This document shows positions 24,701 through 36,336 of a stretch of 64,000 nt of DNA, in pieces. Location: positions 2,740,292 through 2,804,291 of the forward strand of contig NC_031475.1 in NCBI RefSeq assembly GCF_000006565.2, written 5' to 3'. Within the stretch, counting starts at the first letter, position 1. The number at the start of each line of letters is the position of its first letter. Source of the stretch: Toxoplasma gondii ME49. Its lineage: Eukaryota > Apicomplexa > Conoidasida > Eucoccidiorida > Sarcocystidae. The notes beneath the pieces are model-generated. The model made no database searches, had not been told where the DNA came from, and worked only from the letters and a program-made list of their open reading frames with translations. Both the position numbers and the translations under genes were made by a program.

Positions 24701-24953
24701 ACGGGAAAGCGGCTATCTGGTGTCAGACCAGCGTGCTGGACACTGACGCTGAACAACGGAGTCATGAAGGTAAACCAGACATAACGTGCCTCCGGGAAAG
24801 TGGGTATTAATGTGATGCTTTCCTCACTCAGCATGTGTTTCTTGCGAGGAATACCACTTTCCATTTGTCGCCTGTGGTTTTGTTGTTTTTGTCGAGGTTG
24901 CGGGTCGAGAGTTTGCGTTCGACAGGCTCGAAGCAGAGGTGAAAGAAAGCTAA
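15731..24953 (+). CDS. Large multi-exon RNA-binding protein with RRM domains
   Basis: Exons: 15731-16535, 16730-16836, 17040-17540, 17742-17876, 18224-18301, 18646-18724, 18917-19069, 19430-20679, 20803-20879, 21022-21185, 23379-23449, 23537-23740, 23900-23946, 24196-24215, 24287-24513, 24683-24769, 24897-24953. Phases agree throughout, giving about 1,353 residues, or 1,157 if the ATG at 16319 is used. The N-terminus is Arg/Ser-rich with few acids (VSARFFPPLRASRSLKG), like a mitochondrial presequence. RRM1 begins ERLVFISNIPHGPRKK and ends near FSPIFAIAEFDTVEAK. RRM2 begins KTLVASNLPFGLAADE. The 1.25-kb exon is a Pro/Ser/Glu-rich linker. A third, divergent RRM spans 20600-21185 (DGLFLLRFPSFEAAAVAIRK). 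The C-terminus is acidic (GGCSDDDDFEDANVDQ). Weak points are the donors at 17540 and 20679, the jump over the 2.2-kb intron (where the gene could instead end at 21217), and the start. RNA binding is firm; the target is unknown. Confidence 0.7.
21856..22377 (-). CDS. Candidate antisense multi-pass membrane protein inside an intron
   Basis: On the opposite strand of the 2.2-kb intron (21186-23378) of the RRM gene, an ATG at 22377 opens 75 codons ending in a strong donor (TTT/GTAAGA at 22153). A CAG acceptor at 22096 leads in phase to a second piece that runs to a TAA at 21856. Hydrophobic stretches are MTGSFLIVFLFEL, VDWWLLGCIFF and MEIVLLVIGFLWMAIGTIG, so two or three membrane spans are likely. 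An alternative donor GGG/GTACGC near 21912 could lead to a third exon in the open frame down to 21567 (VLVYGCGSHVFSTCNR). I do not recognise a family. It could be a nested gene, or chance open sequence in a long intron. Confidence 0.35.
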   Translation of the reverse strand: MNGFRYLALVSCRLQAIALTSVSSVMTGSFLIVFLFELKSECDVPLSKATENERGVPYLTRLRSVDWWLLGCIFFVRSRTQHQLFISTHIRVVQSIPATYITNLVKKLYGFDATVSRVSKMGTKRCEQTLGVQIGMEIVLLVIGFLWMAIGTIGVRHDSGLLDVDKIHSPTFR

Positions 24954-25129
24954 ATGGAATCAGGATCCCGGTGGACTGGGGCTTTGTGGCTCGAGGCCTA
25001 CTTTGGAGTGACGTGCTGCTGGTCTCCTTCGAAAGAAATTCTTTGCACAGCGACAGCTGAACGTTGTTTTGTCACCACACATCTTCTATAGACTGGATGC
25101 CTTAGCATAACGCACCGTTGCTGTTCGCC

Positions 25130-25666
25130 ATGGCTGAATACACCGAAGCCGATAAAAGGCTTTTTATGTCTGCGGCTCTTGAAGAGGCGAGGCTCGCATT
25201 GAAAGAAGGTGAGGTACCCGTTGGCTGTGTATTGGTCGATTCGAAGACACGACAAGTTGTGTCCAGGGGTCGGAACGCGACAAACCGAACAAAAAATGCA
25301 ACGAGACACTGCGAGCTCGAAGCGTTGGATGCTTACATGGCGTTGCTTCCCCCACCTAACATCGGCGGGGTCGAACCACGCGTGGACCTGTCTTCGATTG
25401 ATTTGTTTGTGACGTGTGAGCCTTGTGTCATGTGTGCTGTTGCGCTTCAGTGTAGTGGTGTGAAAAGGGTTTTTTACGGGTGCGGGAATGATCGATTCGG
25501 AGGATGTGGTTCTGTGTTGAGTTTTCATAAGAGGCTCTCTGAACAATGGAAAGGCCTAGAGTGCTATTCGGGAATTTTCAGGGAGGAAGCAATCGATCTT
25601 CTGCGGTCGTTTTACTCGCGTGGAAATCCTAACGCTCCCGAAGAAAAGAGACATCGCAAGATTTAG
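25130..25666 (+). CDS. tRNA adenosine deaminase, ADAT2/TadA type
   Basis: Zinc deaminase that converts adenosine to inosine at the wobble position (A34) of tRNAs; in eukaryotes it works as a dimer with an ADAT3 partner. A single open exon of 178 residues from ATG 25130 (good context, CGCCATGG) to TAG. The zinc and catalytic motif His-x-Glu is seen as RHCELEALDAYM, and the second zinc motif as CEPCVMCAVALQCSGVKRVF. The following YGCGNDRFGGCGSVLS matches the ADAT2 signature closely. The residue between His and Glu is Cys, where Ala is usual. The C-terminal tail is short and basic (EEKRHRKI), which may help tRNA binding. It is the only intronless gene in this intron-rich window apart from the SRS genes. 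A separate, catalytically inactive ADAT3 subunit is expected elsewhere. Confident as ADAT2 rather than a cytidine or guanine deaminase. Confidence 0.9.
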   Translation: MAEYTEADKRLFMSAALEEARLALKEGEVPVGCVLVDSKTRQVVSRGRNATNRTKNATRHCELEALDAYMALLPPPNIGGVEPRVDLSSIDLFVTCEPCVMCAVALQCSGVKRVFYGCGNDRFGGCGSVLSFHKRLSEQWKGLECYSGIFREEAIDLLRSFYSRGNPNAPEEKRHRKI

Positions 25667-26642
25667 TACACTGTCTCAGAACCACACAGCGGGAGGCCTG
25701 TCATCCCGGTAGCTTGAGCCACCTGAAGAGAACAGCCAGGCGTGACACCTGAAGTCCTCTCGGAAACAAATCGAGCGCGGCGTGTCGCATTGTGCCAAGG
25801 AGGTACTGGAGCTACTCGCCGGCTGGATCGTCCCCCCCGGTAAATTTCCCGTCTAAAATTGCGCATGTGTCCGTGGGGCGTTGGGGGATGCAGCCGATTG
25901 CAGTAGATGATAACAGTTGGCCTCTCAACGTGTACAGGGCCTCTGCAGCGTATTCCTTGGTTCACAAGTACAGTAGGCGGCTTGGTCCGCAGTAAATCGA
26001 AGATGCCCCGATGTGGTGTCACGGCCTCCATAAAAAAAATTGGGTCTAAATAGCGAAAATATTCCACACATGCCAAAGAATAATGCCGCAGAGCATTCAT
26101 TCGCCTTAATGTCTCCTTCCCAGCTGGATTTTGCCTCTAGAAAATCATATATGCCGAACGAAGCAGCATTAATCTTACTGACGGAGCAGATGTAGTGTTA
26201 CACGGGCTGTTAGCTCGGATTTTGTTTACAACTGAACAAGAGAAGACCGTGTCAGGCCGTGGTTTGATGGGCTCCAGTACCAGGTGTCCTGTGAAGTACT
26301 TTAGCCGCTCCAGGTATTGTTTGTACCGGTTACGATTGAATCCATGGACGTTCCCGGTCTCGATTGACGGTCGCACATGGCCGGTAGTGAAAATCCACAA
26401 CGGGCGTCCCGCTCGTCAGGAGGCAGCACGGGGTGTAACCAAAGATTGCACATACTATTTGTAATCAATGGTGGAGAGTGTCATTCTTATTCACCCTGAT
26501 AATGAGGATACGGCTACTTTCGGGTCCCAAGGCTTCCCAGGTGATCGGAGTCGCGTGTCGCATTTTGTGTTGCTCGGTTGGCTCACTCCGCCAATAGATA
26601 CTGACACGATGCCGATCAAAAACGACTTGGATGTGGAGACTA
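25667..26642. other. Intergenic, nothing supported
   Basis: About 1 kb after the ADAT2 stop. Open frames on both strands are short, have no splice-linked partners and show no recognisable motif. It probably holds the 3' untranslated region of ADAT2 and that of any - strand gene at 26643. Confidence 0.4.
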
Positions 26643-27146
26643 TTAGATAATGTTCTTATACTTCGCCTCAATGGCTTCTTCAGCTTGACGTAGCCACTGC
26701 GGTTTCGATGGCCTTTGTTGCTTTGTTTCTGATTTGACGCTTGCTTGTCGTGACAGCCCCGTCTCACCTAAGTGAGAGTGTATACACTCAGTATGAAGGC
26801 ATGTTATTGGTGGAGGGTTTCTTGGGAGGCCCCTGTCTCCCGGTGACCTCAACAACAACCAGTGCATGCCCAGATTGTTTCCGCAAGACGAGGAAAGCGT
26901 CGGACCACGATGGCTCACTACATCGATTAACGAACGCCATGTCGGCGGAAGAGGCTGGCTTTCTCTTGGCCTCCTTACAACTCTTGATGTCATTCTGGGA
27001 TGTTTGAAGAGGAAGACAAATAGACCGGCGACATTAGGTACAGAAAAGTTGAGGGAGAAATATTTTCTGCCGCTGCCAGCAATTTCGTTGTCTCCGCTAT
27101 TCACGCGGCCGACTGCTGACTGACCGTCGGGAATGTGCGCGAGCAT
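26643..27146 (-). CDS. Possible small protein of unknown function
   Basis: An uninterrupted frame of 167 codons from ATG 27146 to TAA. The C-terminal part (RPSKPQWLRQAEEAIEAKYK, then NII) reads like a genuine basic amphipathic helix. The first two thirds are Pro/Ser/Arg-rich and less convincing; an internal acceptor (CCTCTTCAAACATCCCAG near 27000) could mean that part is intron. No domain is recognised. It lies between the ADAT2 gene and the CCR4 gene, divergent from the latter. Low confidence. Confidence 0.3.
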   Translation of the reverse strand: MLAHIPDGQSAVGRVNSGDNEIAGSGRKYFSLNFSVPNVAGLFVFLFKHPRMTSRVVRRPRESQPLPPTWRSLIDVVSHRGPTLSSSCGNNLGMHWLLLRSPGDRGLPRNPPPITCLHTECIHSHLGETGLSRQASVKSETKQQRPSKPQWLRQAEEAIEAKYKNII

Positions 27147-28447
27147 TCACTTCTTACTCTGGGTACCGACAAGCTGATTTCAACTTTTATTCCCTCTTTG
27201 AGTGATGCGTTCTTCTTTGGGTCACCTATGTGTCACATGATCGTCGTACATTCAGAAAGTTCCAAGAAGCCCTTTTCCCATCTTTTTGTATGCCCTTCCC
27301 CACTTTCCCTAGAGTCAACGTTATACCGCCTAGACTGCGTGAGACCCTCGCTGATAAAATCGGGGGAGCTACTTTTCGTCAGCGGCCCAGCCTCAACACT
27401 TTTTGGGCGTTGTCCCGAGGGTGTCTATTAAGGAACGTAAATAAATAAAGATTTTTGGATGGCAGATTGTGTCTCTCTTCACATTACTGGATTTCTGTTT
27501 CTCTTCTCTGCACCTGTGCTCCAAGGATCGTGAGTGTCGTGACCCCCGAGACAGATCCACAGTTCCCTCTTCTGGACGGCGAACCAGACATGCGTATACG
27601 TCTGTTTTGCACATCTTTCCCTTCGCATCCGTTTTTTTCGTTTCTCGCTGTCGTCCTTCTTTTCGATACATATTGAACCAACACTCCCGCGGGAAGGGAC
27701 TTAGAAAACGTCGAATTCACGTATTGCGGATTTCCACCAAAGGGAATCAAGACTTTCTGTCTGGCCCGATGCTCCAGAGCTGCCGCTTTCCAGCAGCCAA
27801 GCCAATAGCCGAAAGTTACACCCGTTATGGAATGGATCTTTCCCCTTCTATAGTCTAAGACAACTCCGGTACCACCCTCGTGTGTGCATTTTCGTGAGGG
27901 ACGCAGGGGTTCAAATGCGCTCCGTAGCGTCGCCGTCATCAATGGGTGGATGGCATTCTTATGTGAAGGTGGCCACGTCCTTCACGGCTGTACGATGCCT
28001 CCTTCCGTTGCTGGTAGCTCCTTGGCTACTGGCCTTGAATGCAACGGTGCTCTTCCCTGATTCCGGATGTCTAAGCATATGGGGCTTGGGCCATGCTCCG
28101 TTTTTTTTGTGTGCATCGAATTGCACAGGCTTTCACAGGCCTCGACCCCAAGGAGGGAACAAAAAGTAAACTTTCAGCGTTTAGTGACTTCTTCCATCGG
28201 TACTTCCCGCCCCGTTGGGCATATTGGACATCGTCAGATTCCACCACCATTGTGTGACTTTTTTTTTCTACGCGCCAAGGGGTTCAAGCTAGACGCTATG
28301 TGCGGGGCACTTTCCTCTCTTTCCACTCGCCGATCACAACGAGATTTGCATGCGTTTCCGAGACAAGAACCCTTCATTTGCTCGACTGTGTGGCATGTGT
28401 AACTGCCTCATGCTAACTGAATAAGTGTTGCAGTGTTCCTTATCACG
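27147..28447. promoter_or_regulatory. Upstream region and probable 5' leader of the CCR4 gene
   Basis: The 1.3 kb before the CCR4 start codon has scattered short frames and T-rich tracts (nine or more T at about 28258-28267). A TTGCAG acceptor ends at 28432, just 15 bases before ATG 28448, so the leader may be spliced. Any promoter lies here, but I see no box I would name. Confidence 0.35.
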
Positions 28448-31400
28448 ATGACTGCGTCCGCTTTTCTACCCGTTCTTCAGCGCCCTTGTGTCACTCTTGT
28501 GCAGCAGCCTCCTCATACGTCTTCTAGCTCTTTCGTGTCTTCTTCTATGGATGGGTCACCCGCTCGTGCGCCCATTGCAAACAGTGCTTCTCACCCGCTG
28601 TCGCATTCTGGGTCCATCGAGGATTCTTCAGTCACGGGGGACTTGCCGCAAGGTTCCGCTCGTCAGTCGAGAGAGAGCGATGCGGATGGCCCTGGAAGTG
28701 GCCTCCCGCACTCGAGAAGGTCTCTGTCTGATCAGTCTTTTTGTCCGCGTCGTATCTTCGCTCCCGCTGTCACTGAACCTGCACACACTTCGTCTGGAGA
28801 CCCTCGCTGCGCGAGTGACTCGAGGGACTCGCATCTTCCGCAACACGTTCTGCCCGGGTTAGCAGATCCGTCCTCAATCCGGATTTTTTCTGGCCCTAGA
28901 GGCAGTGAAGATCCAAGTTTAGCGACAGCGGCACACGCATGTACGGAGAATTCCCCTGCTCCGGACCCTTGCAGCGCTGTACACATGCCTGCGTCACAGG
29001 AAGCGGAGTCTTGTTCCACGCCAGCCTCTGCGGGTTGCTTGACACCTCCGATTTCGGTGGAAGGCCCATCTCCAGGAGATATGGCGGATGTAGACACCGA
29101 CAGTAGCGGCTTTCGAGTAGCTGCAGCTGCGACATCTGGGGCGATACGCGCATGCAGTGATGCGGATAGCGGATGCGCTGCAATCAAAGTTGCGCCTTGG
29201 GGATCTAGCAGCGAGGCGACAGAGTGTTCGGGGATTTCGGGTGCTCCAGGAAACAGTAAGTCACTGGACTCCAGAGAATGCAGCCAAGAAGGGGGAACGG
29301 GGGGTCGAACCGGCGACGGGCCGACAGGCAAAGGCGCAGGAGCAAACCGAGTTTACGCGAGAGATCACGGGAAGAAGGATGCAGCATCTTCGCAGGCAGG
29401 TGGCACGGCACCGGCGACTTCAGCCTCCCCGCCCGGGGGGTCAGCTCCCGTATCGGGGCGCGAGCCTTCGGGTGGAGCAGAGTTGCTGCGGTGTGATTTG
29501 ATGTGGATTGCCTCCGGGAACAGAGGAGGACTCATCACACCTGTGGAGGGCTGTGAGCTTCACCCGATTGTGATTATTCGCGACCGACAAGGCAGGGTGT
29601 TTGATGATGACGAGGAAAGTGAAGAGAATCCGATCGGGAAGTCGTCCCAAATTTTCTTTCGCTGGATGCGAGGTCCCCCTCGGGCTGTTTGTACATTCCA
29701 CCCGCAGCGCACAGCTTGCCTGCAGTGCGTTGTGACACTCCGTTGTTTCTGCTGCTATGACTGCTTCCGGAAGGGGTACAAGCAGCTGCACAAATTCTAT
29801 CGGACGCGAGGTCTGTCCTCAATCCTCCCCCACCCCAATTCCCACACCTACGGTGTTCCGTGCCTCCCGTTTGACTGGAATGACTTCGACTCGAATCGCC
29901 AGTTCGACACGCAGCATCTGGCCCTTCTGAAGCAAGCGGGACTCGTCACGGCAGACGGTGAGGAGGAGAGCTGGCAGCCGGTCTCCACCAGTCGCAACTA
30001 CACACCATCGAAGGCTGACGTTGGCCATCAATTACGACTTGAAACGCTGGTTGTTGATCGGGAAACCCTGGTCCAGCTCATTGAAAGCAGTCGATCACAG
30101 AGCACCCGGCGAAAAAGCCGCGAGAGAAGGGAATTCGCCGGCGCCGCGGATAAAGACGAAGGCAAGGATGGTGTTACGGTAGCGAAAGACCAGGCTGGTT
30201 TTGATTCCACGGAGCGACAGAGAGGCGCCCCATCCAGCTTTCCAGACAGCGATCAGCCGACTCAAGGCAGGAACCACAGTCCAGACGCTGACGGAACTGA
30301 CGGAGCATCACAACACGAAAGTGCCAGGCGGCCGTCAACTGGGTCTGTTTCCGGTGACGGTCCTCCATCGAGACGAGCATGGACAGAGGAAAAGTCGGTA
30401 GCTGCTTGTGATCAACCAACTTCACTTCTCAAGAATACAGAGGCGTCCACTGCAGAGTCTTCTGCCGGCCACGAAGCAACAACCAGCAACGCCAGCGCCC
30501 GTACGAACAGCAGTGGAGCTGCGGCCTCGGTGAACGGAGGCGCCAGTCAGGATGCAAACAGGTTCCCACCCCAAGAAGCATGTTGCATTGTCCTGGGAGA
30601 TCAGGAATCCGTGGATATGGCAGAAGCAGCTGCGGTCGCGTGGGCAGCTGCCTCACTTCAAGACTCAAGTCATTATCGCCAGGTCTTGACTGGCTGTTGT
30701 GTCCCGACTGTCGATACAGTCGCGCGCCGTAGGCGACGGCTGGCTTCAGTCCCTCACATTCCACCTGTCCACGGGGTTGGGCCTCTCCAGCCCCATGGCT
30801 TAGGCCATACTGCGGCGTCTGACGACCCTGGCGTTCCACACGGGCTCAGCGATCTGTCTCTCCACCGTCAAGGCCTCCCCGGCACCCACGAAGTTCGTGG
30901 AGTCCCCGATGGGAACATGCACGTGCCACCCTCTGGTCATCTTGACGCGTTCGCGGGCGCCGAGACAAGAGGTAGAGCAGCAAATCACCTCTTCTCTCCC
31001 ATCGACGACATGGGCGCCGCAGCCTACGGCCCAGTAAACGGCGGACGAGGGGCGACGCTGAGTGACGGGTCTCTACCTGGAAGCGTCGCCTTTGCGTCAA
31101 GTGGAGGCGCAGACCCTTCCTACTCGAGTTCCAGCTCGTTCGGGGATGCTTCCAGTTTCGCCTATGGTCTCGGGAGGTCTGCCAGCGGTCTGTGCACCTA
31201 CGGCCCGGGGGGGGCGGGAAGTGGCGCTGCAACTGTGATTTCGTCTTACGAAGCCACTGCAAAGATGAGCGGCCCCGGATTCTATCAGAACGAGACAGGC
31301 ATCAGCAGTGGCGGCCCCCTAGTGAGTCGGGACGGTGCCGGGACCCTAGGTGGCGAGAGCGACGGCCCCCAGCACTTTGCACATAGTGGCAGCGGCGAAT

Positions 31401-34400
31401 TCGACGACTCGCACAGCGACTGCGGCCTAAGTTCCAACGGAAGCTACGGGAGCAGCCCTGCCGAGAGTCCTCGAGCTAGTGGAAGCCGCTCCAGTAGTCG
31501 CTGTGAAAAAAACAGCCGACACAGCGGCGATTCCGCTGGCGCCGACCTGGGTCCCGATGATCCGGAACAATTCAACGTTAGCGTCATGACGTGGAACGTC
31601 CTTGCTGAACTGTATGGGACGCTCGACGCCTTCCCCCATTGCGACCCCTACATGCTCGCGTGGCCCTACAGGCGACAACGCATTCTGGAAGAGATCCTCG
31701 CTCATAATCCAGACGTCGTCTGTCTTCAGGTAACGCCTGGACCTCCGTGTGCGGGGGCGTTGCTCACAAAACGAGATCTCTGGCTGGGAGACGCTGTCTG
31801 CGGGATTTGGCTATGTGTCGCTGTTTTTGATCGGGTGAACCGTTGTTTTTCATGTCTGGTGAGGATGCAAACACATTCTTGTTGCCTCTTGCTTGTTTTA
31901 TTTCCCGTGAACATCTGAGATAATGAAGCCCATTATTGACAGGTGTAGCTTGTGTCCTGCGACGAGGAATTCTGCCTTTTCTTGCACTTCGCCCTACCCC
32001 GCGCATCGCAGATGTTTGGCCGTGGGGTCGTCGCATGCTCATTGCTTTTCAGGAGGTCCAAAGTGAACACTTCGAGGACTTCTTCTTGCCCGAGCTGGCT
32101 CGCTACGGGTACAACGGGACGTACAAGCAGAAGACTATGGAGGTTTTCACGAGTGGAAGTGGGAAGAAAAGCGGAGGCAAGTTCACGATGGACGGCTGCG
32201 CCACGTTTTACCGGAAGTCCAAGTTCACCATCGTGGACCAGTGCGGCCTGGAGTTCAGCCAGCTGATCAAGCAGGCGTCTCGGGAGCAGCTGCCCCGGCA
32301 GCTGCAGCGGCAAGCGGTCCGGCGTCTTCTGAAAGACAACGTGGCGCTTTTGCTTCTTCTTGAGGTGAAGAACGAAGGAGACGCGCGTGCAGCGGCGGCG
32401 GCCGAAGAGGCCGAGCGCGGCCGCAACACGGAGACTCGGCGATGCGACGTGAACCGGAGCAGCAGCGACAGTCGCGCGCTTTCTGCTTCTGCAACAACGC
32501 GGTCTAGGCACGCGTCCACAGAGACATCGTCCCCAAACTCGACTGATCCTGTATCCAGGGGGCGTGAGCAGCAGGCCACAGGGGCCGGTGTCGCGAGCGG
32601 AGGCGGAGGCACTCTCGGGTCAAATCGCGCAGAGTCCGAGAACCCGAGAGGGAGCCGAGCTTCCGGGCTGGACAAGGACGCAGAACCTGTTCGGTCCAAG
32701 CTGCGGGCGAATGCTCCCGCGTGGGGAGAGACTTCCCGGCTTTTCTTTGACACACTTGCGAGTACCCACGGACGTGCGGGCGGCGCTCCATGGGGGTACG
32801 CCGCGGGCTACACCAGTGCGGACGGCAACCCCTCAGCACACCGGAAACTTCTTCTCGTGGCCAACACACACATTGTCGCGAACCCTGAGTCGAATGACGT
32901 GAAAATCTGGCAGGCGCAAACCCTGGTTGGGTAAGAAAATGCCAGCAAAGGTGTCCGTCTACGATCGAAAGATGGATGTGGGACTTTCTTCACATAACTG
33001 AGGCGTTGTCGATGAGGCACATTTTAGGCAGTTAGACAGTGGCTTCGGTACGTCCGCGTGGTTCCCGTAAGGGAGACGCGTTTGGACAGCGGCTGGGACG
33101 AGGGCGCTACAGGGTAGCTAGGAAGAGCCTGGAACTGCCGTGTTCTTCTATTTCTCGACAATCTGTTTTCCGCTGCGGTATACCAAAGCTCGGCGACGCG
33201 CGGATGTATCTGAAATGTGGACTATTTCTCAAGTGCCTGGTCAGCAGAGCAAAACCGGAGACCTGCAAGAATGGCAAGTGGGGGAGAGAGCGCATTACAT
33301 GCAATGAAAGGGTAAGGGTTTTTAAAAGAGCAACCTGCTCCAATTAGAAACCGTTTTGAGTATGTGACAGATTGCTTGTTGGCGTTTTGGGTTGTATTCG
33401 CGGCTGTTTCCAGGATGATTGAGAAGTATCTCCTGGCGTTCCGACCTCCAGCGTATCGCGATTCGCCTTGTCTCACGCCGGCCGTCGTTTTATGCGGCGA
33501 CTTCAACAGCACTCCAGACAGCGCTGTCTACCAGTTGTTAGTGACAGGTCGCTGCGACCGCCACCACATCGACCTCGCTTCCGATCGGCACGGACTCCTT
33601 GCTGAACTGAATCTTGGCCACAGTATCCCACTCAAATCCGGCTACGCAGTGGTAAGGACAGACAGAAGTTGTGTCCTACTTCGCAAAGAAGCGTGACGTT
33701 TTTCGAGTCACGATGCCATGCCTGGACTTTCAGTTGCCAATGTAAACTCATGTTGAGATCGTTGTGCTCGACGAGTTAATTTTTCAGAGTAAGGCGCTGA
33801 AGGACGGCTTGGATCCTCACGACTTCTATGCTCTACGACAGTCGGAGCCCGAGTTTACCAACTACACTGGAAACTACACGGGCTGCTTGGATTACCTTTT
33901 CTTCTGCGACACCATGCTCAGGGTTCGGGAGATTCTGGAGCCCATCGACAGCAAACAGCTTTTGCGGGTATGTTCCTGGTTCCAGGTTGCCCCGTCGCTG
34001 TCGGGCGATTATATGTGTATGTGGCGAAGGGTTGCTTTTCCATTCCAGGTGAATCAAGTGAACACTGCCGCTTCGGAAAAGGTGCTGCTCTAGTAAAGTT
34101 CATCGTTGCGCTCAAAAAAGGCAACCCCACGTTTTCTCTAGGCAACTGATTTTGTTAGATTCTTTTTTTTGTTGTTGTTTTCCCACCACCATAGGTTTTT
34201 GGCACATAGCATAGGAATCGCGGGCATTGATAGTTGTGCAAGGCTCGAGCCTGCAAACAGGCGCGATTGAAACGTATAGGACATGGTTGTCAGGGCTCTG
34301 ATTGACGTGCTTAGCGGGCTCGATAAACTTCGGAATTCTTCAACGGTGCTGCTTGTTGGCGCCGTCCAAACGCAGACTAGCCTCAATAACCGCAGAGGGT

Positions 34401-34547
34401 TCGCGAATGCATACGTCTATTTCGTGTGTGATGTGAATTCACTTTCAGGAAGCCCGACAGCTGCAGCTTCTGCATCAAGCCCTGCCGAGTCCTTTGCGGC
34501 CGTCAGACCACATTCCGCTTCTCTGCAAGTTTGAGTGGATACAGTGA
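28448..34547 (+). CDS. CCR4-type deadenylase (endonuclease/exonuclease/phosphatase fold)
   Basis: Poly(A)-specific exoribonuclease of the CCR4-NOT complex, shortening mRNA tails in the cytoplasm. Exons 28448-31729, 32053-32930, 33414-33651, 33788-33967 and 34449-34547 join in phase; 1,558 residues. Residues 1-350 are Ser/Pro-rich and disordered. Residues ~360-560 hold a module with a Cys/His cluster (CTFHPQRTACLQCVVTLRCF then CCYDCF, 29690-29775), probably zinc-binding. Another disordered stretch follows. The nuclease domain begins at ~1047 (VSVMTWNVLAELYGT), has the metal-binding Glu in CLQEVQSEHFEDFF across the first junction, LLLVANTHI, then VVLCGDFNSTPDSAVYQLL, GCLDYLFF and the final RPSDHIPLLCKF. 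No leucine-rich repeats precede it, unlike yeast CCR4. About 150 low-complexity residues are inserted before LLLVANTHI (32380-32840). The usual HWDP after TH is replaced by VANP. Confidence 0.9.
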
Positions 34548-36336
34548 ACTGAATCTCTCGGCTGAGAGAGACAGTACTCTTCTAGCACGATGGACGGCCG
34601 CTGGGTGGGCATGTTGACACAAAAACATTGTGCCATTGCTTTATTGGGGGGAGAGCGCATCGTGCAGATGCGGCCGCGCTTGCAGTTTGTTGTGATCAGG
34701 AGCTGTGATCGGCTAGCCCTCTTCGAGAGTCCGCTCAGAAGCCGGTGTTTCCCGTGTAACACCGTAGTTGGCGTTGTATGTGTGAAGCGGTTGGATACCG
34801 GGTCGGCGATCGGCCAAATAGTGCCAGGAAATGAGTGTCGGCAGAAGGATGCTCGGTTGGTGTCCGGGATTGCTTCTTTCTTCCTCGGTTTTTGCCAGAA
34901 AACTGGAAAATAACGGCTGGTGAACAACCCTCTTTTGACGCCTAAGGAAACATTTAATCGTTTCATTGAAGACTCTCGAACCTCAGCAGTGCGCGGGGAC
35001 AGCAGGAAACAGAGACGTTGATGCCGTGAGCAGTTTTTTGACTGTTGGAAGACTCCAGCCCCGAGTGGCAGCTGGTTTCCCTCATCAGTGAGGGGTGCGT
35101 GACGTCTCTTCACGATGCATACTAGTCAAGATGCCTGAACTCTCCTGCTTCGTGCTGCATAGACGTGTCGTTCTTATCTGACCACGGTTGCTTCTCTCAA
35201 GCGTCTACTCGCAAAAGCATAGCCGCTTGTCAACACACACTAGAACTATCACCGCAGTCGCACTTCATCGAAGCAGCAACATCCCATTTCTCCAAGCGGC
35301 AAATGCCTACATGGAGACTTAGGCATTTCCTTCCGCACGCGAAGCAACCTGTCGTCTCAGACGCCTTGCGCACTCGCTCGCTAATTCGAGACTGTGCGAC
35401 CAAAAACGTAGAAGACAGAATTTCGCTGCGAGTAAGCTGCCAGTCCTTTAAAACAGCTGAGCTACAGAGAGCACAAGAGCTTTAGTCCTTAGTCTCTGTC
35501 ATGGCAGACCATGGTTTTCGTTACACCGGTTTATGGATATTAGGGGTACGTTTGTATTTGATAAACACAATTGAACACAATTTCATTTGGTTTTGGTCGT
35601 CGCTCAAAACAGAGAAGGCACTCATTTGTTGTACATGTTTCAATGAGCACAAGTCGGTGTTCTTCTCTGCTTCCGCTGGGGCTGGCAAGCTGGCTGTCGA
35701 GAGAAACCCCGTCAAAAAAGCGCGAATACTGTACAACTTCCCGGTCTGTCTGTGGTAGCCAGGTCACGTGCCTTTCCCTCTTCCCGGTGCTGCCCCGTCC
35801 CTTGGCAGTCCACCTGGAACCTAGCCACACAAGATAGTTCAGTAAATGCACACACTAGAATATGATTCCTCTGACACCATCGGGCGCAACATTTCTGGCA
35901 AGCATGCCTGTAAAGCTTGAGTTGTGTGGCTGCTAATGCAGCTGTCGGACAGAACTCAGATAACACCCGCAGGTTATGGAGGCTCTTGCCAGAAATCTTC
36001 ACCGGTGTAGCGCCAGGCAATTTCAGATATCCGTGTCAGCACATAAATCGGTCCATTCGGCAGCAACGAATGATGGTGGTTCTTGTGAGCACCACAGAAG
36101 TGAGCATGGTTCGCCGTTGTGGTGGTCGAAACGATCGTTTAGTCAAGCTCCTCACATCACATGGACTCGCCAAGACTCCAACAGAAGCAACTCGATGCGC
36201 TCTTGGACATGAAAAAAATTGCGCTAGTTCAACTACCGTTTGCAAGTAAGACAATGGTCAAGACTCCCTCTATAAGAAAACAACACACGCAACAGAAATC
36301 AGCCTCGTTTACTACGTGAACGAGATTCGCTGAGTA
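34548..36336. other. Intergenic between converging CCR4 and HPPK-DHPS genes
   Basis: The two genes face each other here, so this 1.8 kb should hold both 3' untranslated regions. I find no coding frame with splice support, no repeat and no RNA gene. Confidence 0.5.
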
